In this document: positions 27,402 through 36,695 of the stretch, piece by piece
Layout of the letters: each line of letters opens with the position of its first letter
Numbering within the stretch: position 1 is the first letter of the stretch
Assembly (NCBI GenBank): GCA_963717725.1
Contig: CAVQWS010000025.1
Coordinates: 186,001 to 250,000 of the forward strand
Direction: 5' to 3'
Length of the DNA stretch: 64,000 nucleotides
From: AC-32 sp963717725
Lineage (GTDB): Bacteria; Actinomycetota; Thermoleophilia; Gaiellales; Gaiellaceae
Translations under genes and position numbers: made by a program
Notes under the pieces: generated by a model
What the model was told of the DNA's origin: nothing
Databases searched by the model: none
Seen by the model: only the letters and a program-made list of their open reading frames with translations

Positions 27402-28707
27402 GACGATGCTGCTGGCGGGCGCGGACGAGCGCGACCTGACAAAGCTCGCCGAGTATCAGGCGATCGGCGGCTACAAACAGGTGCCGAAGGCGCTGAAAAT
27501 GAGCTCTGATGAGCTGATTGCCGAGCTGCAGAAGGCGAACCTGCGCGGCCGCGGCGGCGCCGGCTTCCCGATGGGCCGCAAGGCCTCGCTGGTCGACCGC
27601 TCCAGCCCGAAGCCCAAGTACCTGGTCGTCAACGCCGACGAGTCCGAGCCGGGCGCGTTCAAGGACCGCGAGGTGATGGCACGCGTGCCGCACCGGCTGC
27701 TCGAGGGCTGCCTGATCGCCGCGCACGCGATCGAGTCGAAGGACGTCTTCATCTACATCCGCGGCGAGTACCTGACCGAGTACGAGATCCTGCAGAAGGC
27801 CGTCGACGAGGCTCGCGAGGCGGGCCTCTTCGGCGAGGTGAACGTGACCGTCTACCGCGGCGCCGGTGCGTACATCTGCGGCGAGGAGACCGCACTGCTC
27901 GACTCGCTCGAGGGCCGGCGCGGCCAGCCGCGGCCACGGCCGCCGTTCCCGCCGGTCCAGGGCCTCTACATGGCGCCGACCGAGATCAACAACGTCTGCA
28001 CGATCGCGACCGTGCCCGCGATCCTCGAGCTCGGCGCCGACGGGTTCGACCAGGTCGGCACGCCGAGCTCGCCGGGCACCGTCCTCTTCTCGATCTCCGG
28101 CAACGTCGAGAAGCCGGGCAACTACGAGCTCGAGCTCGGCACCTCGATGCGCGAGCTGATCTACACGCACGCGGGCGGGATCGCGGGCGGCCACCAGCTG
28201 AAGGCGGTCATCCCCGGCGGCTCCTCGGTGCCGGCGCTGACCGCGCGACAGATCGACGTGCCGCTCGACTACGACTCGCTGGGCGCGATCGGGACGTTCT
28301 TCGGCGCCGCTTCGCTGATCGTGGTCGACGAGCGCTGCTGCATGGTGCAGCTCGCGCTGCGCTCGACGAAGTTCTACATGCACGAGTCCTGCGGCAAGTG
28401 CACGCCTTGCCGAGAAGGGACGCGCTGGCTGGTGCAGCTCCTGGAGAAGCTCGAGCGCGGCGACGCTGGGCACGACGACCTCGACCTGCTGCGGAAGGTC
28501 TGTGACCGGATCGAGGGCAAGTCGCTCTGCGCGCTGGGCGACTTCGCGGTCTGGCCCGTGCAGAGCTACTTCGACAAGTGGAACGAGGAGTTCGTCGCCC
28601 ACGTCGAGCAGGGCGGGTGCCCGTTGGGCGGCGAGTCCTCGCTCGAGGGCATCTTGGCGCCGTCCGACCAGCACACGCACTCACCAGTGGCGGAGGTGCT
28701 GGCGTGA
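27391..28707 (+). CDS. nuoF: NADH-quinone oxidoreductase subunit F
   Basis: NADH- and FMN-binding subunit with the N3 [4Fe-4S] cluster, 438 residues. RGRGGAGFPMGRKASL (nucleotide/FMN site), NADESEPGAFKDREVMARVPHRLLEG, GAGAYICGEETALLDSLEG and the cluster motif ESCGKCTPCREGT are diagnostic. GTG at 27391 overlaps nuoE by 11 bases with AAGGAG just upstream; ATG at 27406 is an alternative. After it comes an 82-base gap, the largest within the operon, in which I see no gene or clear structure. Confidence 0.97.
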   Translation: MGLRTMLLAGADERDLTKLAEYQAIGGYKQVPKALKMSSDELIAELQKANLRGRGGAGFPMGRKASLVDRSSPKPKYLVVNADESEPGAFKDREVMARVPHRLLEGCLIAAHAIESKDVFIYIRGEYLTEYEILQKAVDEAREAGLFGEVNVTVYRGAGAYICGEETALLDSLEGRRGQPRPRPPFPPVQGLYMAPTEINNVCTIATVPAILELGADGFDQVGTPSSPGTVLFSISGNVEKPGNYELELGTSMRELIYTHAGGIAGGHQLKAVIPGGSSVPALTARQIDVPLDYDSLGAIGTFFGAASLIVVDERCCMVQLALRSTKFYMHESCGKCTPCREGTRWLVQLLEKLERGDAGHDDLDLLRKVCDRIEGKSLCALGDFAVWPVQSYFDKWNEEFVAHVEQGGCPLGGESSLEGILAPSDQHTHSPVAEVLA

Positions 28708-28789
28708 ACGCTACGCGCTTGGTTTCGCGCTGCTTGCCGAGCCATGAACGAGGCTCGCGAGGGCCGTCCATGCAGAAGGGCACCGTGCT

Positions 28790-30973
28790 ATGAGCGCCCC
28801 CGAGCTCGTCACCGTCACGATCGACGGCCGCGAGGTGCGGGTGCCCAAGGGGCTCGGCCTCGTCGAGGCGGCGCTCCAGGCGGGGATCGAGATCCCCGTC
28901 TTCTGCTACGAGCCGCGCCTCGGCCCACCGATCGGCGCCTGCCGCATGTGCCTCGTCGAGCTCGAAGGCGTGCCGAAGCTCCAAGCCGGCTGCACGCTGA
29001 CCGCGTCCGATGGGATGAAGGTGCGCACCGCGCAGACCTCGCCGAAGGCGGCCGACGGCCAGGACGCGACGCTCGAGTTCATCCTCGTCAACCATCCGCT
29101 CGACTGCCCCGTCTGCGACAAGGGCGGCGAGTGCCCGCTTCAGGACCTGACCTTCCGCTGGGGCCCGGGCAACACACGGATGGAGTTCGCGAAGCGGACG
29201 CTCGAGAAGCCGATCCCGGTCTCGCCGACGATCGCCCTCGACCGCGAGCGCTGCATCCTCTGCTACCGCTGCACCCGATTCTCGGAGAGCGTCGCCGAGG
29301 ACAACCAGCTCGTCGCGCAGAACCGCGGCGCCTCGTCGGTGATCGCCACCTTCGAGGACCAGGCGTACCGCGCGCCCTTCTCAGGAAACGTGATCGAGCT
29401 CTGCCCGGTCGGCGCGCTGACCTCGACGCAGTACCGCTTCGAGGCACGGCCGTGGGAGATCCAGAACGTGCCGACGGTCTGCGGCCTCTGTCCGGTCGGC
29501 TGCAACGTCGCCGCGACGACGCGCGAGGGCAAGGTCAAGCGCATGCTCTCGCGGAACCACCCCGAGGTGGACGAGGGCTGGCTCTGCGACAAGGGCCGCT
29601 TCGCCTTCACCCACCTCTACGCCGACGACCGGATCACCGACCCCCTGCGGCGGCGGCGTCAGAGTGGCCTCGAGGAGATCTCGTGGGACGACGCGCTCGA
29701 CGAGGCGGAGCGGCTGCTACGCGAGTCGGGCGGGCGGATCGTGACCGTGCTCTCCGGCTCGGAGACGGTCGAGCAGGCCTACGCGCTCGGCCGGTTGCTG
29801 CGCGGCGGGCTCGGCGCGCACACCGCGCTGATGCCGGAGGAGACGAGCCCCGCGCTCGACGCCTTCCGGCTGCCGCTGTCGTCGATCCGCGACGCCGAGC
29901 TCGTGGTCGTCCTCGGCGACGAGCCGGTCGCCGAGCGCGCGCCTGTCGTTGAGCTCTGGCTGAAGGCCGCCCGCCGCGCGGGTGCCGAGGTGCACCACAC
30001 CGGCGACGCGCACGAGAGCTGCAAGCGTCTCGCCGACCAGGACGACGAGCTCGGCGGGCGGCTGCGCGAGAGCGAGCGCGCGATCCTGATCTGGTCCGGC
30101 GAGGACGGCGCCGGCGGTGCGCACCTCGCGGCCCTGGCTCGGGAGCTCGGCTTCGCTGGCAAGCCCGGCTCGGGTGCGTTCCACCTGCCGCGCACCGCGA
30201 ACGGCCGCGGCGTGGCCGACGCCTGGGCCTGCTCCGACGACGGCGAAGCTGAGGCACCGGAGCAGATCGCCCTGCTGATCGTCTCCGGCGACGAGGCCGC
30301 TGCCGACCCGAACGTCCGCGCGCTGGCCGAGCGCGCCGAGCGCGTGCTCGGGACCTCGATGTTCCAGAGCCTGGCCGCGGGCTGGGCCGACCTTGTCCTG
30401 CCCGGAACGAGCTACCTCGAGCGCGACGGAACCTGCGTCAACCTCGAGGGCCGCCTGCAGCGCCTGCGCCGGACCGTGATCCCGCCCGCGCCGGACGAGC
30501 TGGCCTGGATCTCGAAGCTCGCCGAGCGCTTCGGCGTCGAGCTCGCTCCCTACCCGTCGGCGGTCTTCACCGAGCTGTCCGAGCGGATCTACGACGGCCT
30601 CCCGTTCGGCGACGTCGGGGAGCGGGCCGAGCTGCGCACCCGCAGCGAGGCGCCGGCGGCCGAGCTACCCGAGCCCCCGCCCGCGCCCAAGGGCAAGGGC
30701 CTGCGCCTGATCCGCTACAAGCCGCTCTTCTCCGGCCCTGCGGTCGAGCGCGTGCCGGAGCTCCAGTTCCAGCGGCCGCTGCGCGAGGTCGAGCTCTCGC
30801 CCGAGGACGCCGAGCGGCGCAAGATCGCGAGCGGCGAGACCGTCCGCGTCTCGCACAACGGCACCTCGCTCGAGCTGCAGGCGCGAGTCAACGCCGCGCT
30901 GCGCGCCGGGGTCGTCCGCATTGCTATCGAGCACGCCGGCGAGCTGGGAGGGACCGTGGAGGTGGCGAAGTGA
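28790..30973 (+). CDS. nuoG: NADH-quinone oxidoreductase subunit G
   Basis: Large Fe-S subunit, 727 residues. N-terminal [2Fe-2S] ferredoxin domain (FCYEPRLGPPIGACRMCLVE then GCT), the His-ligated [4Fe-4S] motif HPLDCPVCDKGGECPLQD, a further cluster in RCILCYRCTRFSE with ELCPVGALTS, and the molybdopterin-oxidoreductase-like domain opening with VCGLCPVGCNVAATTREG, a CxxCxxxC motif with a fourth Cys at WLCDKGRF. That fourth set matches the extra N7-type cluster seen in several bacteria. The C-terminal half is an inactive Mo-enzyme-like fold. No truncation visible. Confidence 0.96.
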   Translation: MSAPELVTVTIDGREVRVPKGLGLVEAALQAGIEIPVFCYEPRLGPPIGACRMCLVELEGVPKLQAGCTLTASDGMKVRTAQTSPKAADGQDATLEFILVNHPLDCPVCDKGGECPLQDLTFRWGPGNTRMEFAKRTLEKPIPVSPTIALDRERCILCYRCTRFSESVAEDNQLVAQNRGASSVIATFEDQAYRAPFSGNVIELCPVGALTSTQYRFEARPWEIQNVPTVCGLCPVGCNVAATTREGKVKRMLSRNHPEVDEGWLCDKGRFAFTHLYADDRITDPLRRRRQSGLEEISWDDALDEAERLLRESGGRIVTVLSGSETVEQAYALGRLLRGGLGAHTALMPEETSPALDAFRLPLSSIRDAELVVVLGDEPVAERAPVVELWLKAARRAGAEVHHTGDAHESCKRLADQDDELGGRLRESERAILIWSGEDGAGGAHLAALARELGFAGKPGSGAFHLPRTANGRGVADAWACSDDGEAEAPEQIALLIVSGDEAAADPNVRALAERAERVLGTSMFQSLAAGWADLVLPGTSYLERDGTCVNLEGRLQRLRRTVIPPAPDELAWISKLAERFGVELAPYPSAVFTELSERIYDGLPFGDVGERAELRTRSEAPAAELPEPPPAPKGKGLRLIRYKPLFSGPAVERVPELQFQRPLREVELSPEDAERRKIASGETVRVSHNGTSLELQARVNAALRAGVVRIAIEHAGELGGTVEVAK

Positions 30974-31956
30974 CCGACCCCTGGTGGATCTCCTTCATCA
31001 AGGCGTTCCTGATCATCAACCTACTGCTGCTCACCTTCGCCTACATGACCTGGGTCGAGCGCAAGGTGCTCAGTCGGATGCAGCTCCGCTACGGCCCGAA
31101 CCGGGCCGGCCCGTTTGGGCTGCTGCAGCCGATCGCCGACCTGGTCAAGCTGATCCGCAAGGAGGCCTTCTACCCGGAGAGCGCCGTGGACGTGCTCTAC
31201 ATCGGCGCGCCGGTGCTCTCGGCCTTCACGGCCCTGGCCGCCTTCGCCGTGATCCCGTTCGGCCCCGGCTGGACGATCGACGGCTACCACGTGGGCGGGG
31301 TCGTCGCGCCGGTCTCGATCGGGCTGATCCTGATCTTCGCGCTCAGCTCGCTCGGGATCTACGGCTTCATCATCGGCGGCTGGGCCTCGCACTCGAAGTT
31401 CTCCCTGCTCGGCTCGATGCGCACCTGCGCGCAGATGGTCTCGTACGAAGTCTCACTGACCTTCGCCGTGCTCGGCGTCGTGATCATGGGCCAGTCGCTC
31501 TCGCTGCCGGCGATCGTCGAGAAGCAGCACGAGACGATCTGGTTCGCGGCGCCGCAGCTCGTGGGCCTGCTCGTCTTCTTCATCGCAGGCGTCGCAGAGA
31601 CGAACCGGCCGCCATTCGACCTGCCCGAGGCAGATACGGAGCTCGTCGCGGGCTACCACACCGAGTACAGCGGCATGCGCTTCGGCCTCTTCCAGATGGG
31701 CGAGTACGTGAACATGATCACGCTCTCCGCGCTGGCGGTGACGCTCTTCTTCGGCGGCTGGTACGGCCCGTGGGCGCCGCTCGGCCCGCTCTGGTTCCTG
31801 ATCAAGCTGCTGCTCGTGATCTTCGTCTTCCTCTGGATCCGGGCGACGCTGCCGCGCCTGCGCTACGACCAGCTGATGCGCTTCGGCTGGAAGGTGCTGC
31901 TGCCGGTGGCGACGATCAACGCGCTCGTGACCGCGGCTTGCGTGGTGGCGTTCTGA
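30970..31956 (+). CDS. nuoH: NADH-quinone oxidoreductase subunit H
   Basis: Membrane subunit closing the quinone chamber, 328 residues with about eight helices. WVERKVLSRMQLRYGPNRAGPFGLLQPIADLVKL, GSMRTCAQMVSYEVSLTFAV and AETNRPPFDLPEADTELVAGYHTEYSGMRF are textbook NuoH/ND1 segments. GTG start overlaps nuoG (GTGA). Confidence 0.97.
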   Translation: MTDPWWISFIKAFLIINLLLLTFAYMTWVERKVLSRMQLRYGPNRAGPFGLLQPIADLVKLIRKEAFYPESAVDVLYIGAPVLSAFTALAAFAVIPFGPGWTIDGYHVGGVVAPVSIGLILIFALSSLGIYGFIIGGWASHSKFSLLGSMRTCAQMVSYEVSLTFAVLGVVIMGQSLSLPAIVEKQHETIWFAAPQLVGLLVFFIAGVAETNRPPFDLPEADTELVAGYHTEYSGMRFGLFQMGEYVNMITLSALAVTLFFGGWYGPWAPLGPLWFLIKLLLVIFVFLWIRATLPRLRYDQLMRFGWKVLLPVATINALVTAACVVAF

Positions 31957-32453
31957 TGCCGGCCAATCCGTTGGACAGCGTCAAAGGCTTCGGCGTCACC
32001 TTCAAGCAGATCTTCAAGAAGCCGATCACGCAGCAGTACCCGGAGTACAAGCGCCCGGTCTACCCGCGCTTCCGCGGCCGCCACCGGCTGCACGTGCACG
32101 AGAACGGGCTCGAGAAGTGCGTCGGATGCTCGCTCTGCGCGGCGGCCTGCCCGGCCGACTGCATCCGCGTCGTCGCGGCCGAGAACACCCCCGACAACCG
32201 CGTCTCGGCCGGCGAGCGCTACGCGCGCATCTACGAGATCAACATGAGCCGCTGCATCTTCTGCGGCTACTGCGAGCTCGCATGCCCGTTCGACGCGATC
32301 ACGCTCGGCAACGAGTTCGAGCTCTCGGAGTACTCGCGCGACGACCTGATCTACACGAAGGACATGCTGCTCGCCGAGCCGATCAAGCAGGTGCCGGTCG
32401 CCGACCGGGAGCTGTTCGACACGCCGATCCCCTATTACCGGAGCCACTCGTGA
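31956..32453 (+). CDS. nuoI: NADH-quinone oxidoreductase subunit I
   Basis: Holds clusters N6a and N6b through two CxxCxxCxxxC motifs: CVGCSLCAAACPADC and CIFCGYCELACPFDA. The N-terminus FGVTFKQIFKKPITQQYPE and the end DKELFDTPIPYY-like (DRELFDTPIPYYRS) fit. Length 165 residues. ATG shares a base with the nuoH stop. Confidence 0.97.
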   Translation: MPANPLDSVKGFGVTFKQIFKKPITQQYPEYKRPVYPRFRGRHRLHVHENGLEKCVGCSLCAAACPADCIRVVAAENTPDNRVSAGERYARIYEINMSRCIFCGYCELACPFDAITLGNEFELSEYSRDDLIYTKDMLLAEPIKQVPVADRELFDTPIPYYRSHS

Positions 32454-33007
32454 TCCTGGCGTCGTTCTCGAATGTGCTCGTCTGGGCGATCTGGGTGGTG
32501 GCAGCGTTCGCCTGCCTCGCCAGCGGGATCGCGGTGATCTCGTTCACGAACCCCTTCTACGCCTCGCTCTCGCTGATCGGGAACCTCGCCTCGCTCGCGG
32601 TGATGTACCTGCTCCTCTCGGCCGAGTTCGTCGCCGCCGCGCAGGTGCTCGTCTACGCGGGAGCGGTGATGGTGATGTTCCTGTTCGTCACCGCCTACCT
32701 CGGGAACCGGGCCGATGCGCCCTGGGCGGGCGCGCCCAGCTGGCAGACGCTCGGCGCGGTCGCCGCGTGCTCGGCGCTGTTCGTCGAGGTGATCGTGGTC
32801 GTCGGCCTCAAGACGAGCGGCCGGCTCTCGCACCAGGCGGCGATCGACTCATCCTTCGGGCGACCGCGCGAGATCGGGCGGCTGTTCCTGACCGACCACC
32901 TGCTCGCCTTCGAGATCACCTCGATCGTGCTGCTGATCGCGGCCGTCGGCGGCGTGATCCTCGGCTCCCACTCGCGCGACACGCCGATGAAGGGCGCGCA
33001 GCAGTGA
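32450..33007 (+). CDS. nuoJ: NADH-quinone oxidoreductase subunit J
   Basis: Membrane subunit, 185 residues and five helices. The diagnostic helix with VAAAQVLVYAGAVMVMFLFV (containing the pi-bulge region of ND6) and NPFYASLSLIGNLASLAVMYLLLSAEF is present. GTG overlaps the nuoI stop (GTGA). Confidence 0.95.
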   Translation: MILASFSNVLVWAIWVVAAFACLASGIAVISFTNPFYASLSLIGNLASLAVMYLLLSAEFVAAAQVLVYAGAVMVMFLFVTAYLGNRADAPWAGAPSWQTLGAVAACSALFVEVIVVVGLKTSGRLSHQAAIDSSFGRPREIGRLFLTDHLLAFEITSIVLLIAAVGGVILGSHSRDTPMKGAQQ

Positions 33008-33312
33008 AAGGCCCGGACATCGTCTGGTACCTCTGCGTCGCGGGGTTCCTCTTCTCTACGGGCGCGCTGGGCGTGCTGATCCGCCGCAGCCCGCTGATCG
33101 TGCTGCTCTCGCTGGAGATCATGCTCAACGGGGCGAACCTGGCCCTGATCGCGTTCTCACGCCACTTCGCGCAGGGTGACGGCCAGATCTTCGCGCTGAC
33201 CGTGATGGCGGTCGCGGCCTCCGAGGTCGTCGTCGGGCTGGGCTTGATCGTGGCGATCGCGCGCCAGAAGCTCGACCTCGACGTCGACAAGCTCTCGACC
33301 CTCCGTGGCTGA
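33004..33312 (+). CDS. nuoK: NADH-quinone oxidoreductase subunit K
   Basis: Small three-helix membrane subunit, 102 residues. GVLIRRSPLIVLLSLEIMLNGANLALIAFSR holds the conserved Glu in the proton path (LLSLEIMLNG), and the second Glu is in AASEVVVGLGLIVAI. GTG overlaps nuoJ; nuoL follows with no gap. Confidence 0.97.
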   Translation: MKGPDIVWYLCVAGFLFSTGALGVLIRRSPLIVLLSLEIMLNGANLALIAFSRHFAQGDGQIFALTVMAVAASEVVVGLGLIVAIARQKLDLDVDKLSTLRG

Positions 33313-35259
33313 GTGATCGCCGCCGCCTGGATCTGCCTGCTCTCGCCGCTCGCGGCGACGCTACTGATCACACTCGGCTGGAACCGGCTCTCGCGCCGCG
33401 GCGCCGGCTACCTGGCGACGCTCTCGGTGGCCGTCTCGTTCGTGGCCGCGATCGTCGCCTTCGCAGGCCTGCTCGGCGACTCGCCCGACGAGCGCTACCA
33501 CCCGTCGACGCTCTGGAGCTGGCTGACCGCGGGCCAGCTCGACTTCGGCCTGCGGATCGTGGTCGACCCGCTCTCGGTGTTCATGATGCTTGTCGTCTCC
33601 GGCGTCGGAATGCTGATCGTCCTCTACTCGATCGGTTACATGGAGGGCGACGACGAGGAGCGGCGCTACTTCGCGTACATGGCGTTGTTCGTGTTCTCGA
33701 TGCTGTTGCTCGTCCAGGCCGGGAATCTGTTGATCCTGCTGGTCGGCTGGGGGCTCGTCGGCCTCTCCTCGTACCTGCTGATCGGCTTCTGGCACGACCG
33801 GCCGAGCGCGGTCGCGGCCGCTAAGAAGGCGTTCGTGATCAACGCGATCGGCGACGCGACGTTCGTGCTCGCGCTCTTCCTGCTGATCCAGCGCACCGGC
33901 TCGCTGAACTTCGAGGTCGTCTTCAGTCAGGCCGACTCGATCGGCGGTAGCTGGGCGATCAACCTGATCGCGCTCGGGCTGCTCGGCGGGGCGGTCGCCA
34001 AGTCAGCGCAGCTGCCGCTGCACACGTGGCTCCCGGACGCGATGGAAGGCCCGACCCCGGTCAGTGCGCTGATCCACGCCGCGACGATGGTGACCGCGGG
34101 CGTCTACCTGATCGTCCGCACCGGCTCGCTCTTCGAGCAGGCGCCGAAGGTGCTCGAGCTCTCGGCCGGGCTCGGCGCGATCACGATCGTGATGGCCGGG
34201 CTGATCGCGCTCGTGCAGGTCGACATCAAGCGCGTGATCGCCTACTCGACGATGTCGCAGATCGGCTACATGTTCCTCGCGGCGGGGCTCGGCGCCTACC
34301 CGAACGCGATGTTCCACCTGATGACGCACGCCTTCTTCAAGGCGCTGCTGTTCATGGCAGCCGGCCTCGTCATTCACGCCCTCGCCGGCGAACAGGACAT
34401 GCGTCGGATGGGCGGCCTCAACCGGCTGCTTCCGTTCACGTACGTGTGCTTCGCAATCGGGGCGCTCTCGCTCGCGGGCATTCCGCCGTTCGCGGGCTTC
34501 TTCTCGAAGGACTCGATCCTCGCCGCCGCGCTCGGCCGCGGCTGGTATGGCGAGCTGCTCTGGGTCGCCGGGATGGTCGGCACCTTCCTGACGGGCCTCT
34601 ACGCCTTCCGGATGCTGTTCATCGTCTTCTGGGGCGAGCCGTCGGGATTCGTCCGCGAGCACCTGATGACCGGGTCGCACGCGCACGCGCGCGAGGGGCA
34701 CCTCGAGCACGACGGCCACGAAGAGCACATGCACTCGGGCGAGGGCCCGCTTTCGATGACCTCCACCGTTGGCACGCTGGCGGTGCTGACCGTGATCGGC
34801 GGCTTCCTCCAGTTCGCCAACGTCTGGACGCCGCTCACCACCTGGCTCGATCCGGTCGCGCGGCCGCTCGTCGAGGCGAGCGGGACACAGGAGGCGATCT
34901 CGTCGATTCTCGCCGTCGCACTCGGGGCGGCCGGCATCGGCATCGCCTGGTGGATCTACGGCTCGCGCAAGGCGACCACGCCGCGGATCGCGTGGGCGCA
35001 GAACCTGCTCGAGCACAAGTTCTACTTCGACGAGGCCTACGACTTCGCGTTCTATCGGCCGGCCGTCCTCCTGGCCACCGGCCTGGGCCGCTGGATCGAG
35101 CGGCCGCTCGTCTTCGGTTCGGTGCGTGAGCTCGTGAGGGGAGTCGACCTGGCCGGTCGCGACACCAGCCGCTTGCAGACCGGCCTCGTGCGCACCTACG
35201 TGCTCCTGATCGCCGCCAGCGTCGCCGTCCTGACCGTCGTCTTCGTGGCTGTGCGATGA
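33313..35259 (+). CDS. nuoL: NADH-quinone oxidoreductase subunit L
   Basis: Largest antiporter-like proton pump subunit, 648 residues. Recognised by LYSIGYMEGDDEERRYFAYM, GWGLVGLSSYLLIGFWHDRPSA, AKSAQLPLHTWLPDAMEGPTPVSALIHAATMVTAGVYLI and YSTMSQIGYMFLAAGLGAY, with the pump Glu/Lys/His residues in place. A His-rich loop (HAHAREGHLEHDGHEEHMH) near residue 455 could bind metal; such loops vary in the family. The lateral helix and last membrane segment are present at the C-terminus. Confidence 0.96.
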   Translation: MIAAAWICLLSPLAATLLITLGWNRLSRRGAGYLATLSVAVSFVAAIVAFAGLLGDSPDERYHPSTLWSWLTAGQLDFGLRIVVDPLSVFMMLVVSGVGMLIVLYSIGYMEGDDEERRYFAYMALFVFSMLLLVQAGNLLILLVGWGLVGLSSYLLIGFWHDRPSAVAAAKKAFVINAIGDATFVLALFLLIQRTGSLNFEVVFSQADSIGGSWAINLIALGLLGGAVAKSAQLPLHTWLPDAMEGPTPVSALIHAATMVTAGVYLIVRTGSLFEQAPKVLELSAGLGAITIVMAGLIALVQVDIKRVIAYSTMSQIGYMFLAAGLGAYPNAMFHLMTHAFFKALLFMAAGLVIHALAGEQDMRRMGGLNRLLPFTYVCFAIGALSLAGIPPFAGFFSKDSILAAALGRGWYGELLWVAGMVGTFLTGLYAFRMLFIVFWGEPSGFVREHLMTGSHAHAREGHLEHDGHEEHMHSGEGPLSMTSTVGTLAVLTVIGGFLQFANVWTPLTTWLDPVARPLVEASGTQEAISSILAVALGAAGIGIAWWIYGSRKATTPRIAWAQNLLEHKFYFDEAYDFAFYRPAVLLATGLGRWIERPLVFGSVRELVRGVDLAGRDTSRLQTGLVRTYVLLIAASVAVLTVVFVAVR

Positions 35260-36695
35260 CGACCGCGCTGATCTTCCTGCCCGTCGCCGGCGCCTTGCTC
35301 GTAATGGTGCTGCCGCTGCGGCCGTTCGCGGTCGGCGCGACCGCGCTGCTCGTGGCGCTGGCCGAGATCGCGCTCTGGATCGACACCGTCGCGCGCTTCG
35401 ACTTCGACAAGCCGGGCCTCCAGCTCGAGCAACAGCAGACCTGGTTCAGCGACCTGAACGTCTCCTACCACGTCGGCTTCTACGGGTTCTCGGTTTGGCT
35501 CGTCGGCCTGACCGCAGTGGTGCTCGCGGCGTCGGTCGGCTACGCGTTCTGGGCCGGGCGCGAGCGGCCGCGCGCCTACTACGGGCTGATGCTGCTGCTG
35601 ACCGGCGCGCTCGTCGGCGTGTTCGTCGCCCAGGACCTACTGCTCTTCTACGTCTTCTGGGAGGCGATGCTCGTCCCGCTCTACTTCCTCGTCGGCGTCT
35701 GGGGCGGTGCGGGGCGGTTGCGCGCGACGCTGCTGTTCGTGATCTACACGATGGCGGGCTCGCTGCTGATGCTGGCCGCGATCATCGCGCTCGGGCTCAC
35801 GCAGGGCACGTTCGACCTGGTCGCCTCGGGCACCAGCAGCAGCAACTGGATCTTCCTCGGCTTCGTGGCCGCGTTCGCGGTCAAGGCGCCGCTCTTCCCG
35901 TTCCACGCCTGGCTGCCCGAGGCCTACCGCGAGTCGTCGCCCGAGGTGGCGGCAGTGCTGAGCGGTGTGGTCTCGAAGGCGGCCGCGTACGGCTTCCTGC
36001 GGATCGTGCTCGCGAAGTTCCCTGGGCCGGTCGCGGACTTCCGCACGCCGATCCTCGTGCTCGCGGCCTGCGGGCTGATCTACGGGTCGCTGCTCGCCTT
36101 CCGCGCGCCGGACCTCCGCGGCGTGATCGCGTACTCGAGCCTCGCGCAGATGGGCCTGATCACGCTCGGCCTGTTCGCCGTCAACGGCCTCGGCCTGACG
36201 GGCGCCGTGCTGCAGATGGTCAACCACGGGCTGATCTCGGCCGCGCTCTTCCTGCTCGCGGGCGGGATCGAGCGGCGCGCCGCGACCGGTGAGCTGGCCG
36301 CTCTGGGCGGGATGGCCCGCGGGAGACCCGCGCTTGCGACCGTGCTGATGACGACCGGCGTGATCGCGCTCGCCGTGCCGGGCTCCGTGGCCTTCGCGGG
36401 CGAGTTCGAGATCCTGGCCGGCGTCTTCCAGACCGGCTGGGGCTACGCGGTCGTCGGCGCCGTGGCGATCGTGCTCGCGGCGATGTACATGCTGCGGCTG
36501 ATCTCGGCCGTGCTGCACCAGTCGCCCGGCCCCGCAGTCACCGAGGCGGCGCTCGACCTCCGGCCCGCTGAGCTGAGCATCATCGTGCCGCTGGTCGCGA
36601 TCCTGCTCGTCCTCTCGGCCTGGCCCGCCGCGATCACCGAGCGCTCGTTCGCCGGCTCACAGGCCGTGAGCGAGATCAGACAGGCGCTGCCGTGA
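35256..36695 (+). CDS. nuoM: NADH-quinone oxidoreductase subunit M
   Basis: Second antiporter-like pump subunit, 479 residues. LLLFYVFWEAMLVPLYFLVGVWGG carries the conserved Glu, KAPLFPFHAWLPEAYRESSPEVAAVLSGVVSK the Lys/His relay and YSSLAQMGLITLGLF the quinone-side helix. ATG overlaps the nuoL stop by three bases. Confidence 0.96.
   Translation: MTTALIFLPVAGALLVMVLPLRPFAVGATALLVALAEIALWIDTVARFDFDKPGLQLEQQQTWFSDLNVSYHVGFYGFSVWLVGLTAVVLAASVGYAFWAGRERPRAYYGLMLLLTGALVGVFVAQDLLLFYVFWEAMLVPLYFLVGVWGGAGRLRATLLFVIYTMAGSLLMLAAIIALGLTQGTFDLVASGTSSSNWIFLGFVAAFAVKAPLFPFHAWLPEAYRESSPEVAAVLSGVVSKAAAYGFLRIVLAKFPGPVADFRTPILVLAACGLIYGSLLAFRAPDLRGVIAYSSLAQMGLITLGLFAVNGLGLTGAVLQMVNHGLISAALFLLAGGIERRAATGELAALGGMARGRPALATVLMTTGVIALAVPGSVAFAGEFEILAGVFQTGWGYAVVGAVAIVLAAMYMLRLISAVLHQSPGPAVTEAALDLRPAELSIIVPLVAILLVLSAWPAAITERSFAGSQAVSEIRQALP

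Noticed and set aside
28708..28789. Gap between nuoF and nuoG as a hidden gene or regulatory RNA
   Set aside because: Eighty-two bases with no start plus ribosome site and no convincing stem-loop.
33361..36518. Minus-strand open frames opposite nuoL and nuoM
   Set aside because: Highly charged low-complexity translations, antisense to unmistakable complex I genes.
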